DNA of 64,000 bases from Mesorhizobium sp. WSM3859 (GCF_002295065.1 NZ_NSGG01000002.1:1-64000); one strand, 5' to 3'; positions 40,663 through 48,907 are shown, numbered from the stretch's first letter. Made by a program: numbers and translations. Notes: generated from the sequence alone by a model not told the origin.

Positions 40663-40762
40663 CCAAATCCTTGTTTTCCCGTTTATTTCAGCGGCTGCCG
40701 ATGCTCATCGTGCCGTCAGCCGGCTCCGGCGGCCAAAACCGCGGAGCGGAAAGGAGGCGTCC

Positions 40763-41098
40763 ATGACACGGCCGGCAGTAGAGATCGGCGACAGGGTGGC
40801 CGTGATCGCCACCGTGATCGAGCGCGTAAACGACCGCGTGACGCTGAGCCTCGACGGCAACGGCCATCGCTATTCGATGGTCGAGCCAAACGCCAAGGCA
40901 GGCGACAAGCTGAGGCTGGAGGGCGAGGTCGTCCATGTCGACGAGGATCTCGGACGCACGACGGTGCAGGTGCTGGGGCGGGTGACCGTCGATACCGGGT
41001 CGGTCGAGATGGTGACGAGACGCTGCGACCTCGACCATATCGGCTCGAACGTGCCTGGCCACCCTCGCCCGCGCACGCAACCGATACCGCACGGGTGA
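40763..41098 (+). CDS. Hypothetical small beta-rich protein
   Basis: This 111-residue protein has a strong AAGGAGG site and begins MTRPAVEIGDRVAVIATVIE. It alternates hydrophobic and polar residues (RVTLSLDGNGHRYSMVEPNA, KLRLEGEVVHVDEDLGRTTV), as a small beta barrel would. The C-terminal PGHPRPRTQPIPHG is disordered-looking. No family is recognised. Confidence 0.7.
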   Translation: MTRPAVEIGDRVAVIATVIERVNDRVTLSLDGNGHRYSMVEPNAKAGDKLRLEGEVVHVDEDLGRTTVQVLGRVTVDTGSVEMVTRRCDLDHIGSNVPGHPRPRTQPIPHG

Positions 41099-41160
41099 AC
41101 CTTCCCGGTGCAACGGCGGTCGCTCCTGGGGCGTTTCCGTCACCGACACTCATCGTTGTC

Positions 41161-41310
41161 CTAGTGGCGCTTAAAATACTGCACTTCGCGCTCGTGCTTT
41201 TCGGCCGCCTCGCGCGACTTGAAGGTGCCGAGATTGCGGCGCTTGCCGGTTCTCGGGTCGACCTTGCGCGAATAGAGCCGGTATTCGCCGGTTTTCAGTT
41301 TGCGGATCAT
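41161..41310 (-). CDS. 49-residue basic protein
   Basis: From the ATG at 41310 (GGAGG upstream) the product is MIRKLKTGEYRLYSRKVDPR then TGKRRNLGTFKSREAAEKHE and REVQYFKRH. This small basic protein with GEYRLYSRK and GTF.SREAAEKHE.EV.YFKR is a conserved-looking family in proteobacteria, of unknown function, possibly nucleic-acid binding. A longer frame to 41427 is unlikely. Confidence 0.75.
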   Translation of the reverse strand: MIRKLKTGEYRLYSRKVDPRTGKRRNLGTFKSREAAEKHEREVQYFKRH

Positions 41311-41553
41311 GGAAACCTCCTGTGTACGGGGCCATGGCACCAACCCGCGCGGGGCCGACTCGGTTCCGATCACCATGGAGCCCGCGCGGCCGGCGGCAAA
41401 AACGCATCTGTCGGTGAACCATTTCACGGACGAAAACGACCCAATGTCGGAATCGACATCGCAACGACACGATTAAGTCGAATTATTTGTATTCAAATGA
41501 CTTTCGCGACGTTATGCGGATGTTGCGAGCGTGCCGGATCTGAGGAGGGTGAG

Positions 41554-41736
41554 ATGGTGGCGGCGAAGCTTCACGGTGTTGAACTCGTCAGGGGACAGAA
41601 GTGGACGGTGCGCGTCACCGCCTACGGCACGACGCTGATCTTTCCCTTCGAAGCCGAGCAATATGCGCGTTCCTACGCGGATGGCCAGGCTTTCCGCCTC
41701 GGCGTCGAGGTTGTCGAGTTGAAGGACTGCGCCTGA
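41554..41736 (+). CDS. 60-residue protein of unknown function
   Basis: Product MVAAKLHGVELVRGQKWTVR then VTAYGTTLIFPFEAEQYARS and YADGQAFRLGVEVVELKDCA follows a GAGGAGGG site. It is a compact beta-rich protein without recognisable family. AT-rich sequence around 41475-41505 (GAATTATTTGTATTC) may hold its promoter. The next gene begins 62 bases later. Confidence 0.65.
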   Translation: MVAAKLHGVELVRGQKWTVRVTAYGTTLIFPFEAEQYARSYADGQAFRLGVEVVELKDCA

Positions 41737-41798
41737 GAGGCCAGGTCCGGTGTTCGTCCGTTGGCCCGAAGACCCGCGCGGCCGTATACAATAGCCTC

Positions 41799-42170
41799 AT
41801 GTCAGCTCTCGACTCGGCAAAGCAATGGGCGCGCGCCATCAAGCGCGATGTGGTGGCGCTGTGGATAGCGGCCCTTGATTCGCGCGTGCCCTGGTACGCA
41901 AAAGCCACCGCGGGCGCCGTCGCGGCCTACGCGCTGAGCCCGATCGATCTCATCCCGGATTTCATCCCGATCATCGGCTATCTGGACGACCTGCTGATCG
42001 TGCCTCTCGGCATCATGCTCGCGGTCAGGCTGGTGCCGCCCAACCTGATGCGGGAATTCCGCGAGGAGGCCACGCGGCGCGAGAAGCCGGTCAGCAAAGC
42101 AGGTCTCGCCTTCATGATCGCGGTTTGGGTGCTGGCGGCGCTGGCGCTCACCTGGCTGTTCCTGGCCTAA
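41799..42170 (+). CDS. YkvA-family (DUF1232) membrane protein
   Basis: This 123-residue protein has the DUF1232 signature VPWYAKATAGAVAAYALSPI, DLIPDFIPIIGYLDDLLIVP, followed by membrane helices and a C-terminal segment FMIAVWVLAALALTWLFLA. The family is widespread and its function unknown. From the ATG at 41799 the length is normal. It is followed by a repeat whose first arm begins seven bases after the stop. Confidence 0.9.
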   Translation: MSALDSAKQWARAIKRDVVALWIAALDSRVPWYAKATAGAVAAYALSPIDLIPDFIPIIGYLDDLLIVPLGIMLAVRLVPPNLMREFREEATRREKPVSKAGLAFMIAVWVLAALALTWLFLA

Positions 42171-42176
42171 GCCGGC

Positions 42177-42280
42177 CTAAAGCGCGTCGCGATCTTTCAG
42201 ATTCGCTCCACGCGCTTTAGTTTTTGGTTTTACGCATGTCTTTATCCCGAAACCGGTTCCCACTTTCGGGAGACATGCTT
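42177..42280. repeat. RIME-like two-hairpin intergenic repeat, copy 1
   Basis: CTAAAGCGCG (42177-42186) pairs with CGCGCTTTAG (42211-42220), and GCATGTCT (42234) pairs with AGACATGC (42278), enclosing CCCGAAA/TTTCGGG. This two-hairpin order with CCCGAAACCGGTTCCC is typical of intergenic elements in rhizobia. A truncated copy is at 42638-42736. Confidence 0.85.
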
Positions 42281-42462
42281 TAAGCTCGCCTGTTTGGGCT
42301 CGAACCGGACAGCATCGATTGAAGTCTAACTGGCCGTTCTTGCGCCAGCAGCGGCGCCTCCAGTTGAATTAGCGACCTCTTGTATTCGATGTAAATCAGG
42401 ATCAAGCTGAAGGGTGCGCGGATTAACGTGCGCTGCGGGTGGGTCAAAAGGGGTAAGGCGTG

Positions 42463-42621
42463 ATGGAGTTTGCAGTGTGCTACGACCACAGCGGGTTCGA
42501 TCTGGCGCGGTCGATCTTCCTCGATGTCACTGCTTTCCTTGCGCTGATGACGCCATGGGCGATCGCGCGGCTGATCGAGATCGCGCGCGAGGATGCCGCG
42601 GCCGGACTGCAGGTCGCGTGA
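42463..42621 (+). CDS. 52-residue small membrane protein
   Basis: The product MEFAVCYDHSGFDLARSIFL then DVTAFLALMTPWAIARLIEI and AREDAAAGLQVA runs from the ATG at 42463 behind GGGGTAAGG. It has G/C-biased codons and one amphipathic to hydrophobic helix. It sits between the two RIME-like repeats. No family is recognised. Confidence 0.6.
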   Translation: MEFAVCYDHSGFDLARSIFLDVTAFLALMTPWAIARLIEIAREDAAAGLQVA

Positions 42622-42637
42622 CGGGCTGAAAGCCGCG

Positions 42638-42736
42638 TTCCTGGAATTGCGCTAAAGCGCGTCGCGATCCTTTGGATTCGCTCCATGCGCTTTAGGCTTT
42701 TGATTTACGCATGTCTTTGTCCCGAAACCGGTTCCT
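42638..42736. repeat. RIME-like repeat, truncated copy 2, behind a fragment of the GGAATTGC repeat
   Basis: TTCCTGGAATTGC (42639-42650) is the right end of the other repeat family. It is followed at once by CTAAAGCGCG (42652) and the same two-hairpin element as 42177-42280, cut off after CCCGAAACCGGTTCC. The junction is a mosaic of two element types. Confidence 0.8.
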
Positions 42737-42956
42737 AACCGTCGCGGCCGACCTTTCGGATCGGCAGGTCGCCGAACAGCGCCGAACAGTCGATCTCCTC
42801 CTGGAAACGCGCCTGCGGATCGAGCACCAGCCAGGAAGCGTGGGTGCGAAGCTTCTTCAGCCTGGCGTTCTTTTCCTCACGCGCCAAGCGCTCCGCCTCG
42901 TCTGTTGAGGCTTGAACCGGCCTTTCGGCCTTGTGATGGTGAGGAGTCCTCGGCAT
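42735..42956 (-). CDS. 73-residue charged helical protein
   Basis: The product MPRTPHHHKAERPVQASTDE then AERLAREEKNARLKKLRTHA and SWLVLDPQARFQEEIDCSAL is basic at first and helical after. The stop codon TAG (42735-42737) lies at the broken end of the truncated RIME-like repeat, so the C-terminus may have been set by that insertion. Codon use is coding-like. The function is unknown. Confidence 0.6.
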   Translation of the reverse strand: MPRTPHHHKAERPVQASTDEAERLAREEKNARLKKLRTHASWLVLDPQARFQEEIDCSALFGDLPIRKVGRDG

Positions 42957-43060
42957 CGCGGCCTAGAACGCGCCCGACCTGCTTTCGTTCCGCCGCATTG
43001 CGATGGCCACGGCCATAGGTTTCGACGACGGACCAGTCTTGGAGCATTGAGGGAGTGAGG

Positions 43061-43112
43061 TAGCCCGGCTTGCCTTGGCGTAAAAGAGCTCTCTTACAGG
43101 CAAGCCGGGCTA
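43061..43112. repeat. Long perfect hairpin
   Basis: TAGCCCGGCTTGCCT (43061-43075) and AGGCAAGCCGGGCTA (43098-43112) form a perfect 15-bp stem. The 22-base loop itself contains TAAAAGAG/CTCTCTTA, a near-perfect inner stem. There is no T run. It lies in the 326-base gap 42957-43282, where nothing else was seen. Confidence 0.75.
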
Positions 43113-43282
43113 AAGCGCCGACCATTGGGTTTCCTTGGGGGGAGCCGGCGCACGGACACAGTGTCCGTTTCCACCTGCGCCCGCAATTGTCGCTGAGGTC
43201 CTATGCGTCGGCGCAAAGGTCCGAGCGGCCAGGGCCGAAACGTTCCTCCCTGGAATCGTCCGGCTTCGGGACGCCTGAACGC

Positions 43283-43468
43283 TCAGGCCCGCGTCAGCGG
43301 GCTGCCTTTTTGGAGCGCTCTCTTGACGAAATGCTCGGCGTGCCGCGCCCATTCGGCTTCGGTGACGTCGTTCTCACGAACAGACCGCCTGAATGCTTCG
43401 CGCAATGCCTCGAGCTCAAAAATCGACAGCCGCTGATTGGTTTTGTGGTTTTTTGTGCCGACGTCCAT
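43283..43468 (-). CDS. 61-residue hypothetical protein
   Basis: The product MDVGTKNHKTNQRLSIFELE then ALREAFRRSVRENDVTEAEW and ARHAEHFVKRALQKGSPLTR is helical and charged. Codons are G/C-ending in the second half. No good ribosome site precedes the ATG, so the start is uncertain. No family is recognised. Confidence 0.5.
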   Translation of the reverse strand: MDVGTKNHKTNQRLSIFELEALREAFRRSVRENDVTEAEWARHAEHFVKRALQKGSPLTRA

Positions 43469-43995
43469 ACTGCGTTGCCACGAATAGCAAGGTACCGTCC
43501 ATCGTATAGGCGGCGCGTGTCCGGCCGATCAAGGCCCTGGACTTGACTTCTTTTGGGGGCAAATGCCGTCGCGAATTCCCGCGTCTTATGCAAGGACCGA
43601 GCGGCCCGGCCGAGGGGCTCGGGCATCCGACAGACATCGCTATATATTCATATCCACAACGCCCGATGACAGGATCGCGCCAGGCCGAGATGGCCGCGCC
43701 GCGGCGCTATATTCTGCGGGGCATATGTCTTTTGGTCTGGACCTGGGGCGGGATTGGTGGTTGTGTCGACGCTACAAGAAATTCAGGTGGCAGCCGGCCC
43801 GCGTCTTCCCCGTCAACAGGAGTGGCGCGGGCATTTGCCATTCGGGGTATGGGCGATATTGCCACTTGCGAATCGGAGCTGCCCCGCCGGCGCGGCGGCA
43901 ACGGCCGGCCATTAACCTTCCGCATCGGCACGGACCAAGGTCGGTGTCGCAATTGCATCCCCTCGCCTATACTGTCGCGAACGGGTGGGTGAACG
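43469..43995. other. Gene-free stretch upstream of the two-component system
   Basis: About 527 bases without a convincing gene. Open frames on both strands here have mixed codon use and no homology signals. AT-rich pockets (ATATATTCATATCC near 43640) may hold the promoter of the sensor kinase. Confidence 0.4.
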
Positions 43996-45399
43996 GTGCC
44001 GATGTTTGGGAGGTATCTGAAACGACTTGCACGAATCTGGAGCGGGCTCTCGCTTGCCTGGCAGTTCGTGATCGCGGGCGGCATTGGCCTTCTGGCAGTG
44101 ATGCTCGTGGTCGGGCTGTGGGTGACATCGCAGATCCGTGACGGCGTCCTGCACAATTCCGCCGCCACCACCGCGCTCTATGTCGACAGCGTGATCGCGC
44201 CGCTGCTGCCCGACATGCGCAAGAGCCAGGAGTTGGACGACACCGTCAAGCGGGCGCTGGACGAGACGCTCGGCCAGGGGGCGCTCGGGAAAAGGCTGGT
44301 CTCGTTCAAGCTATGGCGGCGCGACGGCACGATACTCTATTCGAAGGACGCCGACCTCATCGGCAGGCAGATCAAGCCCAACGCCAACCTCATCGCCGCC
44401 TTCGCCGGCAACGTCATGGTCAAATACAACACGCTCCAAGACGAGGAAGACGACAAGGAACGGTCGCTGGGGGTGCCGCTGCTCGAGATCTACAACCCGG
44501 TGCGCGAACCCTGGTCGGGCGAGGTCGTGGCCGTGACCGAATTCTACGAATTGTCCGGCGATTTCGAGGAATCGCTGCACTCGGCCCTGTTGTGGAGCTG
44601 GCTGGTGGTGGCGGGCGCCACGGCGGCGGCGCTTGCCCTGCTCTCGGGCATCGTTTTCCGCGGCAGCCGCACCATCGTCACGCAGCAGGCGGCACTCGAG
44701 GCCAAGGTCTCCGAATTGCAGGCGGCGCTGGCGCAGAACTCGTCGCTGCGCCAGCGCGTTCAGCGCGCCTCGCGCCGCGCCACCGCCATCAATGAGCGCT
44801 ATCTGAGACGAATCGGCGCCGACTTGCATGACGGGCCGGCGCAACTGGTGGCACTCGCCGCGCTCAGGATGGACAGCCCGGCGCTGGTCGATCCGGCCAC
44901 GTCGAGCACGCTGCGCGAAGCCGAGATCGCCGGTATCCACAAGACGCTCGGCGAAGCGATGCGCGAGATACGTGGCATCTGCAACGGGCTGGTGCTGCCG
45001 CAGGTCGAAACCCAGGCCATCGCCGACATCCTGCGGCTGGCGGTGGCCGAGCATGAGCGCCGAACCAGCACCAATGTGTTACTAACCCTGCCAGAGCGCT
45101 TGCCGGAACTCGGCACCTCGGAAAAGATCAGCATCTATCGCTTCGTGCAGGAAGGCCTGAACAACGCCTTCCGGCACGGCAAGGGCAAGGGCCAGCAGGT
45201 CAGGGCCACGACGAAAGGCGGTAAGCTTCTCGTCGAGGTCGTAGACACCGGCCCCGGCTTCGACCCGGCCCGAAGCGAGGGACTTGGGCTTGCGGGCCTG
45301 AGGGAACGTATCGAAAGCATAGGCGGTCAGTTCGAGACACTGACAGGGCCCGGAGGAACAAGACTGGTGATCACCCTGTCTGTCGAGGAGCAACCGTGA
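43996..45399 (+). CDS. NarL-type sensor histidine kinase
   Basis: This 467-residue kinase has two membrane helices (FVIAGGIGLLAVMLVVGLWV and SALLWSWLVVAGATAAALAL) around a periplasmic sensor domain of about 150 residues. A coiled segment precedes the HisKA_3 H-box RIGADLHDGPAQLVALAALR with the phosphorylated His, the N-box FVQEGLNNAFRHGKG and G-box VVDTGPGFDPARSEGLGLAG. The start used is GTG at 43996; an ATG two codons later is as likely. The stop overlaps the response-regulator start (GTGA). The signal sensed is unknown. Confidence 0.92.
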   Translation: MPMFGRYLKRLARIWSGLSLAWQFVIAGGIGLLAVMLVVGLWVTSQIRDGVLHNSAATTALYVDSVIAPLLPDMRKSQELDDTVKRALDETLGQGALGKRLVSFKLWRRDGTILYSKDADLIGRQIKPNANLIAAFAGNVMVKYNTLQDEEDDKERSLGVPLLEIYNPVREPWSGEVVAVTEFYELSGDFEESLHSALLWSWLVVAGATAAALALLSGIVFRGSRTIVTQQAALEAKVSELQAALAQNSSLRQRVQRASRRATAINERYLRRIGADLHDGPAQLVALAALRMDSPALVDPATSSTLREAEIAGIHKTLGEAMREIRGICNGLVLPQVETQAIADILRLAVAEHERRTSTNVLLTLPERLPELGTSEKISIYRFVQEGLNNAFRHGKGKGQQVRATTKGGKLLVEVVDTGPGFDPARSEGLGLAGLRERIESIGGQFETLTGPGGTRLVITLSVEEQP

Positions 45400-46040
45400 G
45401 CACATCCATCCGCATCGCAATAGTCGACGACCATCCCCTGTTTCGCGAGGGCGTGGCGCGCAGCCTCGGCGAGATAGGCGGCTTCGAACTCGTGGGCGAA
45501 GGCGCAAGCGCCGAGGACGCCGAAAGGCTGGTGCGCGCCAGCACGCCCGATATCCTTCTGCTCGACATCAGCATGCCGGGCGGCGGCCTCAGCGCGCTCG
45601 CCAGCATCCTTTCAGCGACGCCCGAGCAGAAGATCGTCATGCTGACGGTGTCGGAGACCAATGCCGACGTCGCCCAGGCGCTGAAGGCCGGCGCGCGCGG
45701 CTATGTGCTGAAAGGCGTCGGCTCCAAGGCGCTGGCCGAAATCCTGCGCGATGTCGCCAACGGCCAAAGCTATGTTTCGCCGAGCCTTTCGGCCAGGCTG
45801 CTTTCCGACCTTCTGCAGCCCACCGGCAGCAAGCCGGACCCGCTCGCCCAGCTCACCGGCCGCGAGGCCGAGATCCTGAAGCTGGTCGCGGAGGGGCTGA
45901 GCAACAAGGAAGTGGCCGCCCGGCTGTCATTGCAGGAAAAGACGGTCAAGCACCACATGACCAGGGTGCTCGCCAAGCTCAACGTGCGCAACCGCACCGA
46001 AGCGGCGCTGCTGATGCATGAGGCGAGGGAGAGGAATTAG
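45396..46040 (+). CDS. NarL/LuxR-type response regulator
   Basis: This 214-residue regulator has a receiver domain (VDDHPLFREG; phosphorylated Asp in ILLLDISMPGG; Lys in YVLKG) and a LuxR-type helix-turn-helix (LTGREAEILKLVAEGLSNKE, VKHHMTRVLAKLNVRNRTEA). The GTG start overlaps the kinase stop by four bases. Its stop codon (46038-46040) lies at the very edge of an octamer tandem array, so repeat changes could alter the end of the gene. Targets are unknown; the nearby Gly/Asn-rich exported genes are candidates. Confidence 0.93.
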   Translation: MSTSIRIAIVDDHPLFREGVARSLGEIGGFELVGEGASAEDAERLVRASTPDILLLDISMPGGGLSALASILSATPEQKIVMLTVSETNADVAQALKAGARGYVLKGVGSKALAEILRDVANGQSYVSPSLSARLLSDLLQPTGSKPDPLAQLTGREAEILKLVAEGLSNKEVAARLSLQEKTVKHHMTRVLAKLNVRNRTEAALLMHEARERN

Positions 46041-46188
46041 GGGAATTGGGGAATTGGGGAATTGGGGAACTGAAGAATTGAGGAATTGAGGAATTGAGGA
46101 ATTGAGGAATTGAGGAAAAGTTAGGCTAAGCTTCCTTTTTCTTCAATTCTTCAATTCTTCAATTCCTCGGTTCCCAGTTCCCCTCCCC
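46041..46188. repeat. Octamer tandem array with an inverted counterpart
   Basis: Ten consecutive octamers of type (G/A)GGAATTG fill 46041-46120, starting directly after the response-regulator stop. After a 20-base spacer, CTTCAATT is repeated three times (46141-46164) with three diverged units behind it. The two halves are complementary and can fold into one long hairpin. Confidence 0.9.
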
Positions 46189-46199
46189 GAAAACGCAAT

Positions 46200-46225
46200 C
46201 ACCCCCGCCTCAAGGGACGGGGGTG
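46200..46225. terminator. GC-rich hairpin downstream of the Gly/Asn-rich gene
   Basis: CACCCCCG (46200-46207) and CGGGGGTG (46218-46225) form a perfect 8-bp stem with a 10-base loop. It lies 44 bases beyond the minus-strand gene ending at 46269. There is no clear T run, so this is weak. Confidence 0.4.
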
Positions 46226-46268
46226 ACATGCGAGGGTGCCGGAAAAAGGGGGTAGCCTTTCCCGGCCA

Positions 46269-46808
46269 TCACAGGCTCAGCAGACGATTCAGATCCTCCT
46301 CCGTCGCCTGCCGCTCGATGATGGTGCGGCCTTGCGCGTCGGTCATCTCGAAACGGCCGTCCTGGACTTCCTCCTTCATGCCGTTGCGATGGACGACGGT
46401 GACCTTGTTGCCGTCGATCGAGATCGTGTCACCGGTTGCCGTGTTGGTATAGCTGCTCCTGCCGCCGGGATTGGCATTGCCCTTGCCGTTGTTGTTGCCA
46501 GGTCCCGCATTGGGGTTGCCCCCGCCGGCATTGCTGTTGTTGGAATTGCCACCGGCATTGCTGTTGCCGCTGTTACCGGAATTCGACCCCCCGGCCGAGC
46601 CCGAATTGCCGCCGTTTCCGGCACCGCCATTACCGCCGCTACCGCCATTGCCCCCGTTACCGCCATTGCCGCCGCTGCCGGCGTAGGCGGTTGACACGAG
46701 CTTTGTCACGTTGGCCGGCGCCAACAGGCAGGGCGCGACCACAACCGCCACCGCGACAGAGAGGCGCAGCGAGAGGTCGACTAGCCTTTTGCAGGCGGGT
46801 TGGCGCAT
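46269..46808 (-). CDS. Gly/Asn-rich exported protein, paralogue A
   Basis: From the ATG at 46808 (AAGGAAAAG upstream) this 179-residue protein has a signal peptide ending near VSTAYA, a long low-complexity Gly/Asn/Ser region (GGNGGNGGNGGSGGNGG type) and a conserved C-terminal domain. That domain reads DTISIDGNKVTVVHRNGMKE, EVQDGRFEMTDAQGRTIIER and ATEEDLNRLLSL. The same domain ends the gene at 47182-47736. The low-complexity part is expected to be disordered and extracellular or periplasmic. No family name is known to me. Confidence 0.85.
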   Translation of the reverse strand: MRQPACKRLVDLSLRLSVAVAVVVAPCLLAPANVTKLVSTAYAGSGGNGGNGGNGGSGGNGGAGNGGNSGSAGGSNSGNSGNSNAGGNSNNSNAGGGNPNAGPGNNNGKGNANPGGRSSYTNTATGDTISIDGNKVTVVHRNGMKEEVQDGRFEMTDAQGRTIIERQATEEDLNRLLSL

Positions 46809-47017
46809 TCTTTTCCTTCTTGCCGGTTCCACCTCGGTTTGCCGAAGTTCCGCTCACGGCGCAGGCGAAGCGGAACCGGTCTCTTGACGGAGGCTAGGAT
46901 CACATTCCGGCAGCGCGACGAAAGCGGCCCACGACCCATGCTCCGGCCGATCAGACCATTTCCGCCGCCATGAGTGACCAATGTCGCAACAGCAACCATC
47001 GCCACAGCTTGAAAAAA

Positions 47018-47043
47018 TTACCCCCGCACGGAGGCGGGGGTAA
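47018..47043 (-). terminator. Intrinsic terminator after paralogue B
   Basis: TTACCCCCGC (47018-47027) and GCGGGGGTAA (47034-47043) form a perfect 10-bp stem. On the minus strand it is followed by TTTTTT, so it ends transcripts of the gene at 47182-47736. The remaining 373-base gap 46809-47181 shows no gene. Confidence 0.8.
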
Positions 47044-47181
47044 GGTGAGTAGCCAGATTCCATCGCAAGACGATCAGGACCGCAGAGACGAAGCAAAAGG
47101 TGGCAACCTGATTTTGCAGCGCTGACCTTCGGTCCCTTAAGATCTAATCCGGATAAAACCTCGCTCCCACAAACTCTGCTT

Positions 47182-47736
47182 TCACAAACTGTTCAGGCGA
47201 TTGAGATCGGCCATGGTGGCCTTGCGGTCGATGATGGTGCGTCCGTATTTGTCTTCCATCCTGAACCGGCCCTTCTCGATCGTCTCCTTCATTCCATTGC
47301 GGTGCGTGACCTGGATGCTGCCGGCGGTGGCCTCGACCTTGTCGCCGGTCGCCGCGTTCACGTGGCTGTCGACATCGGCGGCGCTTGCCGCGCCGGCACT
47401 GTTGCTCGAGCTGTTGTTCCCGCTGCTGTTGCCGTTACTGTTCCCGCTGTTGCCGTTTCCGTTATTCCCGCCGCTATTGCCGTTTCCGTTCCCGTTGTTG
47501 CCGCCGTTTCCGCTATTCCCGCCGCTATTGCCGCCGCCGTTCCCGCCGCTGTTTCCACCACCGTTGCCGCCGCCGTTGCCGCCGCCATTGCCGCCGCCAT
47601 TGCCGCCTTTGGCATAGGCTTTGGTCACAACGACACCAACGACACCATCGACGGAGAGACTGAAAGGCGCGACAACGAGCGCCAACGCAGTCAGCGCTCG
47701 CAAGACCAGCCTGCAGCCCCTGCGCGATGCGCGCAT
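47182..47736 (-). CDS. Gly/Asn-rich exported protein, paralogue B
   Basis: From the ATG at 47736 (GGAGAG upstream) this 184-residue protein has a signal peptide (LVLRALTALALVVAPFSLSV, then VVTKAYA), a region of GGGN and GNNGNGN repeats of about 70 residues, and a C-terminal domain EATAGSIQVTHRNGMKETIE, KGRFRMEDKYGRTIIDRKAT, MADLNRLNSL. It matches paralogue A in order of parts. The pair may encode matrix or surface proteins, but this is inference. Each has its own terminator, so they are separate units. Confidence 0.85.
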   Translation of the reverse strand: MRASRRGCRLVLRALTALALVVAPFSLSVDGVVGVVVTKAYAKGGNGGGNGGGNGGGNGGGNSGGNGGGNSGGNSGNGGNNGNGNGNSGGNNGNGNSGNSNGNSSGNNSSSNSAGAASAADVDSHVNAATGDKVEATAGSIQVTHRNGMKETIEKGRFRMEDKYGRTIIDRKATMADLNRLNSL

Positions 47737-48019
47737 CCCGCTCTCCCCACGCCAGCCCTTCAGCCCGTCGGCCGAACTACCCCACCGGCAATGTCGCAGC
47801 ATAAGCATCCCCAATCAGCCCATGATTAGGAAGTGGCCCACGACCCTTGTCTTGTCCACTCGGACTTATCGCCATTTTCGATAGGACCTAAGTCTTATTT
47901 CAACCACCGGATGTGGTCGGATATCGCCGCCGCAGACATCGATTTCTCCAAGCCGGGCAGCGCTTTGGAGCGCGCCGCTCAGAAATGGATACGGGTGCGC
48001 GCGACCGGCTTGCAGAGAG

Positions 48020-48907
48020 TCAGGCCGGCGAAGGCGCCGGCCGCCGCGCCGCGACCGCCGTGCCGAAGGCGGCTGCAATGACGGCGGCGATGCCGGCGCA
48101 TTGCAACAGGTTGAGCTTCTCTGCCAAAAACAGGAAGCCGGTCAGCGCGGCGCCAGCCGGCTCCAGGCACACGAGCATGCCGTAGACCTTGGCCGGCATG
48201 CGGGCCAGCACCAGCATTTCCAGGTAGAAGGGCAGCGCGCTGGAGAACAGGCCGACCACGGCCGCGCCAGCCATGACGTGGGGGTCGGCGAGATGGGCTT
48301 GAGCCGCGCCGAAGCCGAAAGGCAGCGCCAGCACCGCGGCGATCGCCATGCCATAGGCGGAGGTGCGCGCGCCGAGTTCGGCGCCGGCCTTCTGCGCGAA
48401 GATGATGTAGAGCCCCCAGCAGACGCCGGCCGCCAGCGCCAGCGCCACGCCCAGCGGATCGAGCCCGCGGCTGATGCCGGCAAAGGGCGACAGCAGCGCG
48501 ATGCCGGCTATCGCCAGCGCCACCCAGACGAGGTCGAGCAGGCGCCTGGAGCCGAGGGTCGCGACGAACAGCGGCCCGGTGAATTCCAGCGCCACGCAGA
48601 TACCCAGCGGAATGCGCTGGAGCGCGGCATAGAACAACATGTTCATGGCGCAGACGGTGATGCCGTAGGCGGCGAGCCAGGGCAGGTTTTTCCGCGAGGG
48701 CAACACCTTCCATGGCCTCAGCACCGCGGCCAGCATCAGCGCGCCAATGGCAAGCCTGAGCATGGTCGTGCCCTCGGGCCCCAGCACAGGGAACAGGCTC
48801 TTGGCAAAGGCGGCGCCAACCTGCACCGACAGCATGGAGCCGAGCAGGCCGAGGATGGGCATGGCGCCGACATGCGCCTGCGGTTTTGCAATCGGCGTCG
48901 ACGTCAC
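48020..48907 (-). CDS. EamA-family (RhtA-like) transporter
   Basis: This 295-residue protein has ten hydrophobic helices in two EamA halves. The motif FAKSLFPVLGPEGTTMLRLA, the block LGICVALEFTGPLFVA and the block VYGMLVCLEPAGAALTGFLF are close to RhtA-type threonine/homoserine exporters. It is predicted to export amino acids or related metabolites through the inner membrane. The 283 bases between it and paralogue B show nothing certain. Confidence 0.9.
   Translation of the reverse strand: MTSTPIAKPQAHVGAMPILGLLGSMLSVQVGAAFAKSLFPVLGPEGTTMLRLAIGALMLAAVLRPWKVLPSRKNLPWLAAYGITVCAMNMLFYAALQRIPLGICVALEFTGPLFVATLGSRRLLDLVWVALAIAGIALLSPFAGISRGLDPLGVALALAAGVCWGLYIIFAQKAGAELGARTSAYGMAIAAVLALPFGFGAAQAHLADPHVMAGAAVVGLFSSALPFYLEMLVLARMPAKVYGMLVCLEPAGAALTGFLFLAEKLNLLQCAGIAAVIAAAFGTAVAARRPAPSPA

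Noticed and set aside
43543-43992. 149-codon frame before the histidine kinase
   Set aside because: Mixed codon use, no ribosome site and no recognisable domain; more likely a promoter region.
46041-46188. CRISPR-like array
   Set aside because: The repeats are contiguous octamers without spacers and there are no cas genes.
46376-46666. Antisense frames with Pro/Leu or Cys/Arg repeats opposite the Gly/Asn-rich genes
   Set aside because: They are by-products of the low-complexity GGN coding repeats.
47833-48081. Frame reading MWSDIAAADIDFSKPGSALE
   Set aside because: It begins in a gap but runs into the end of the EamA gene in antisense. The evidence is too weak for a gene.
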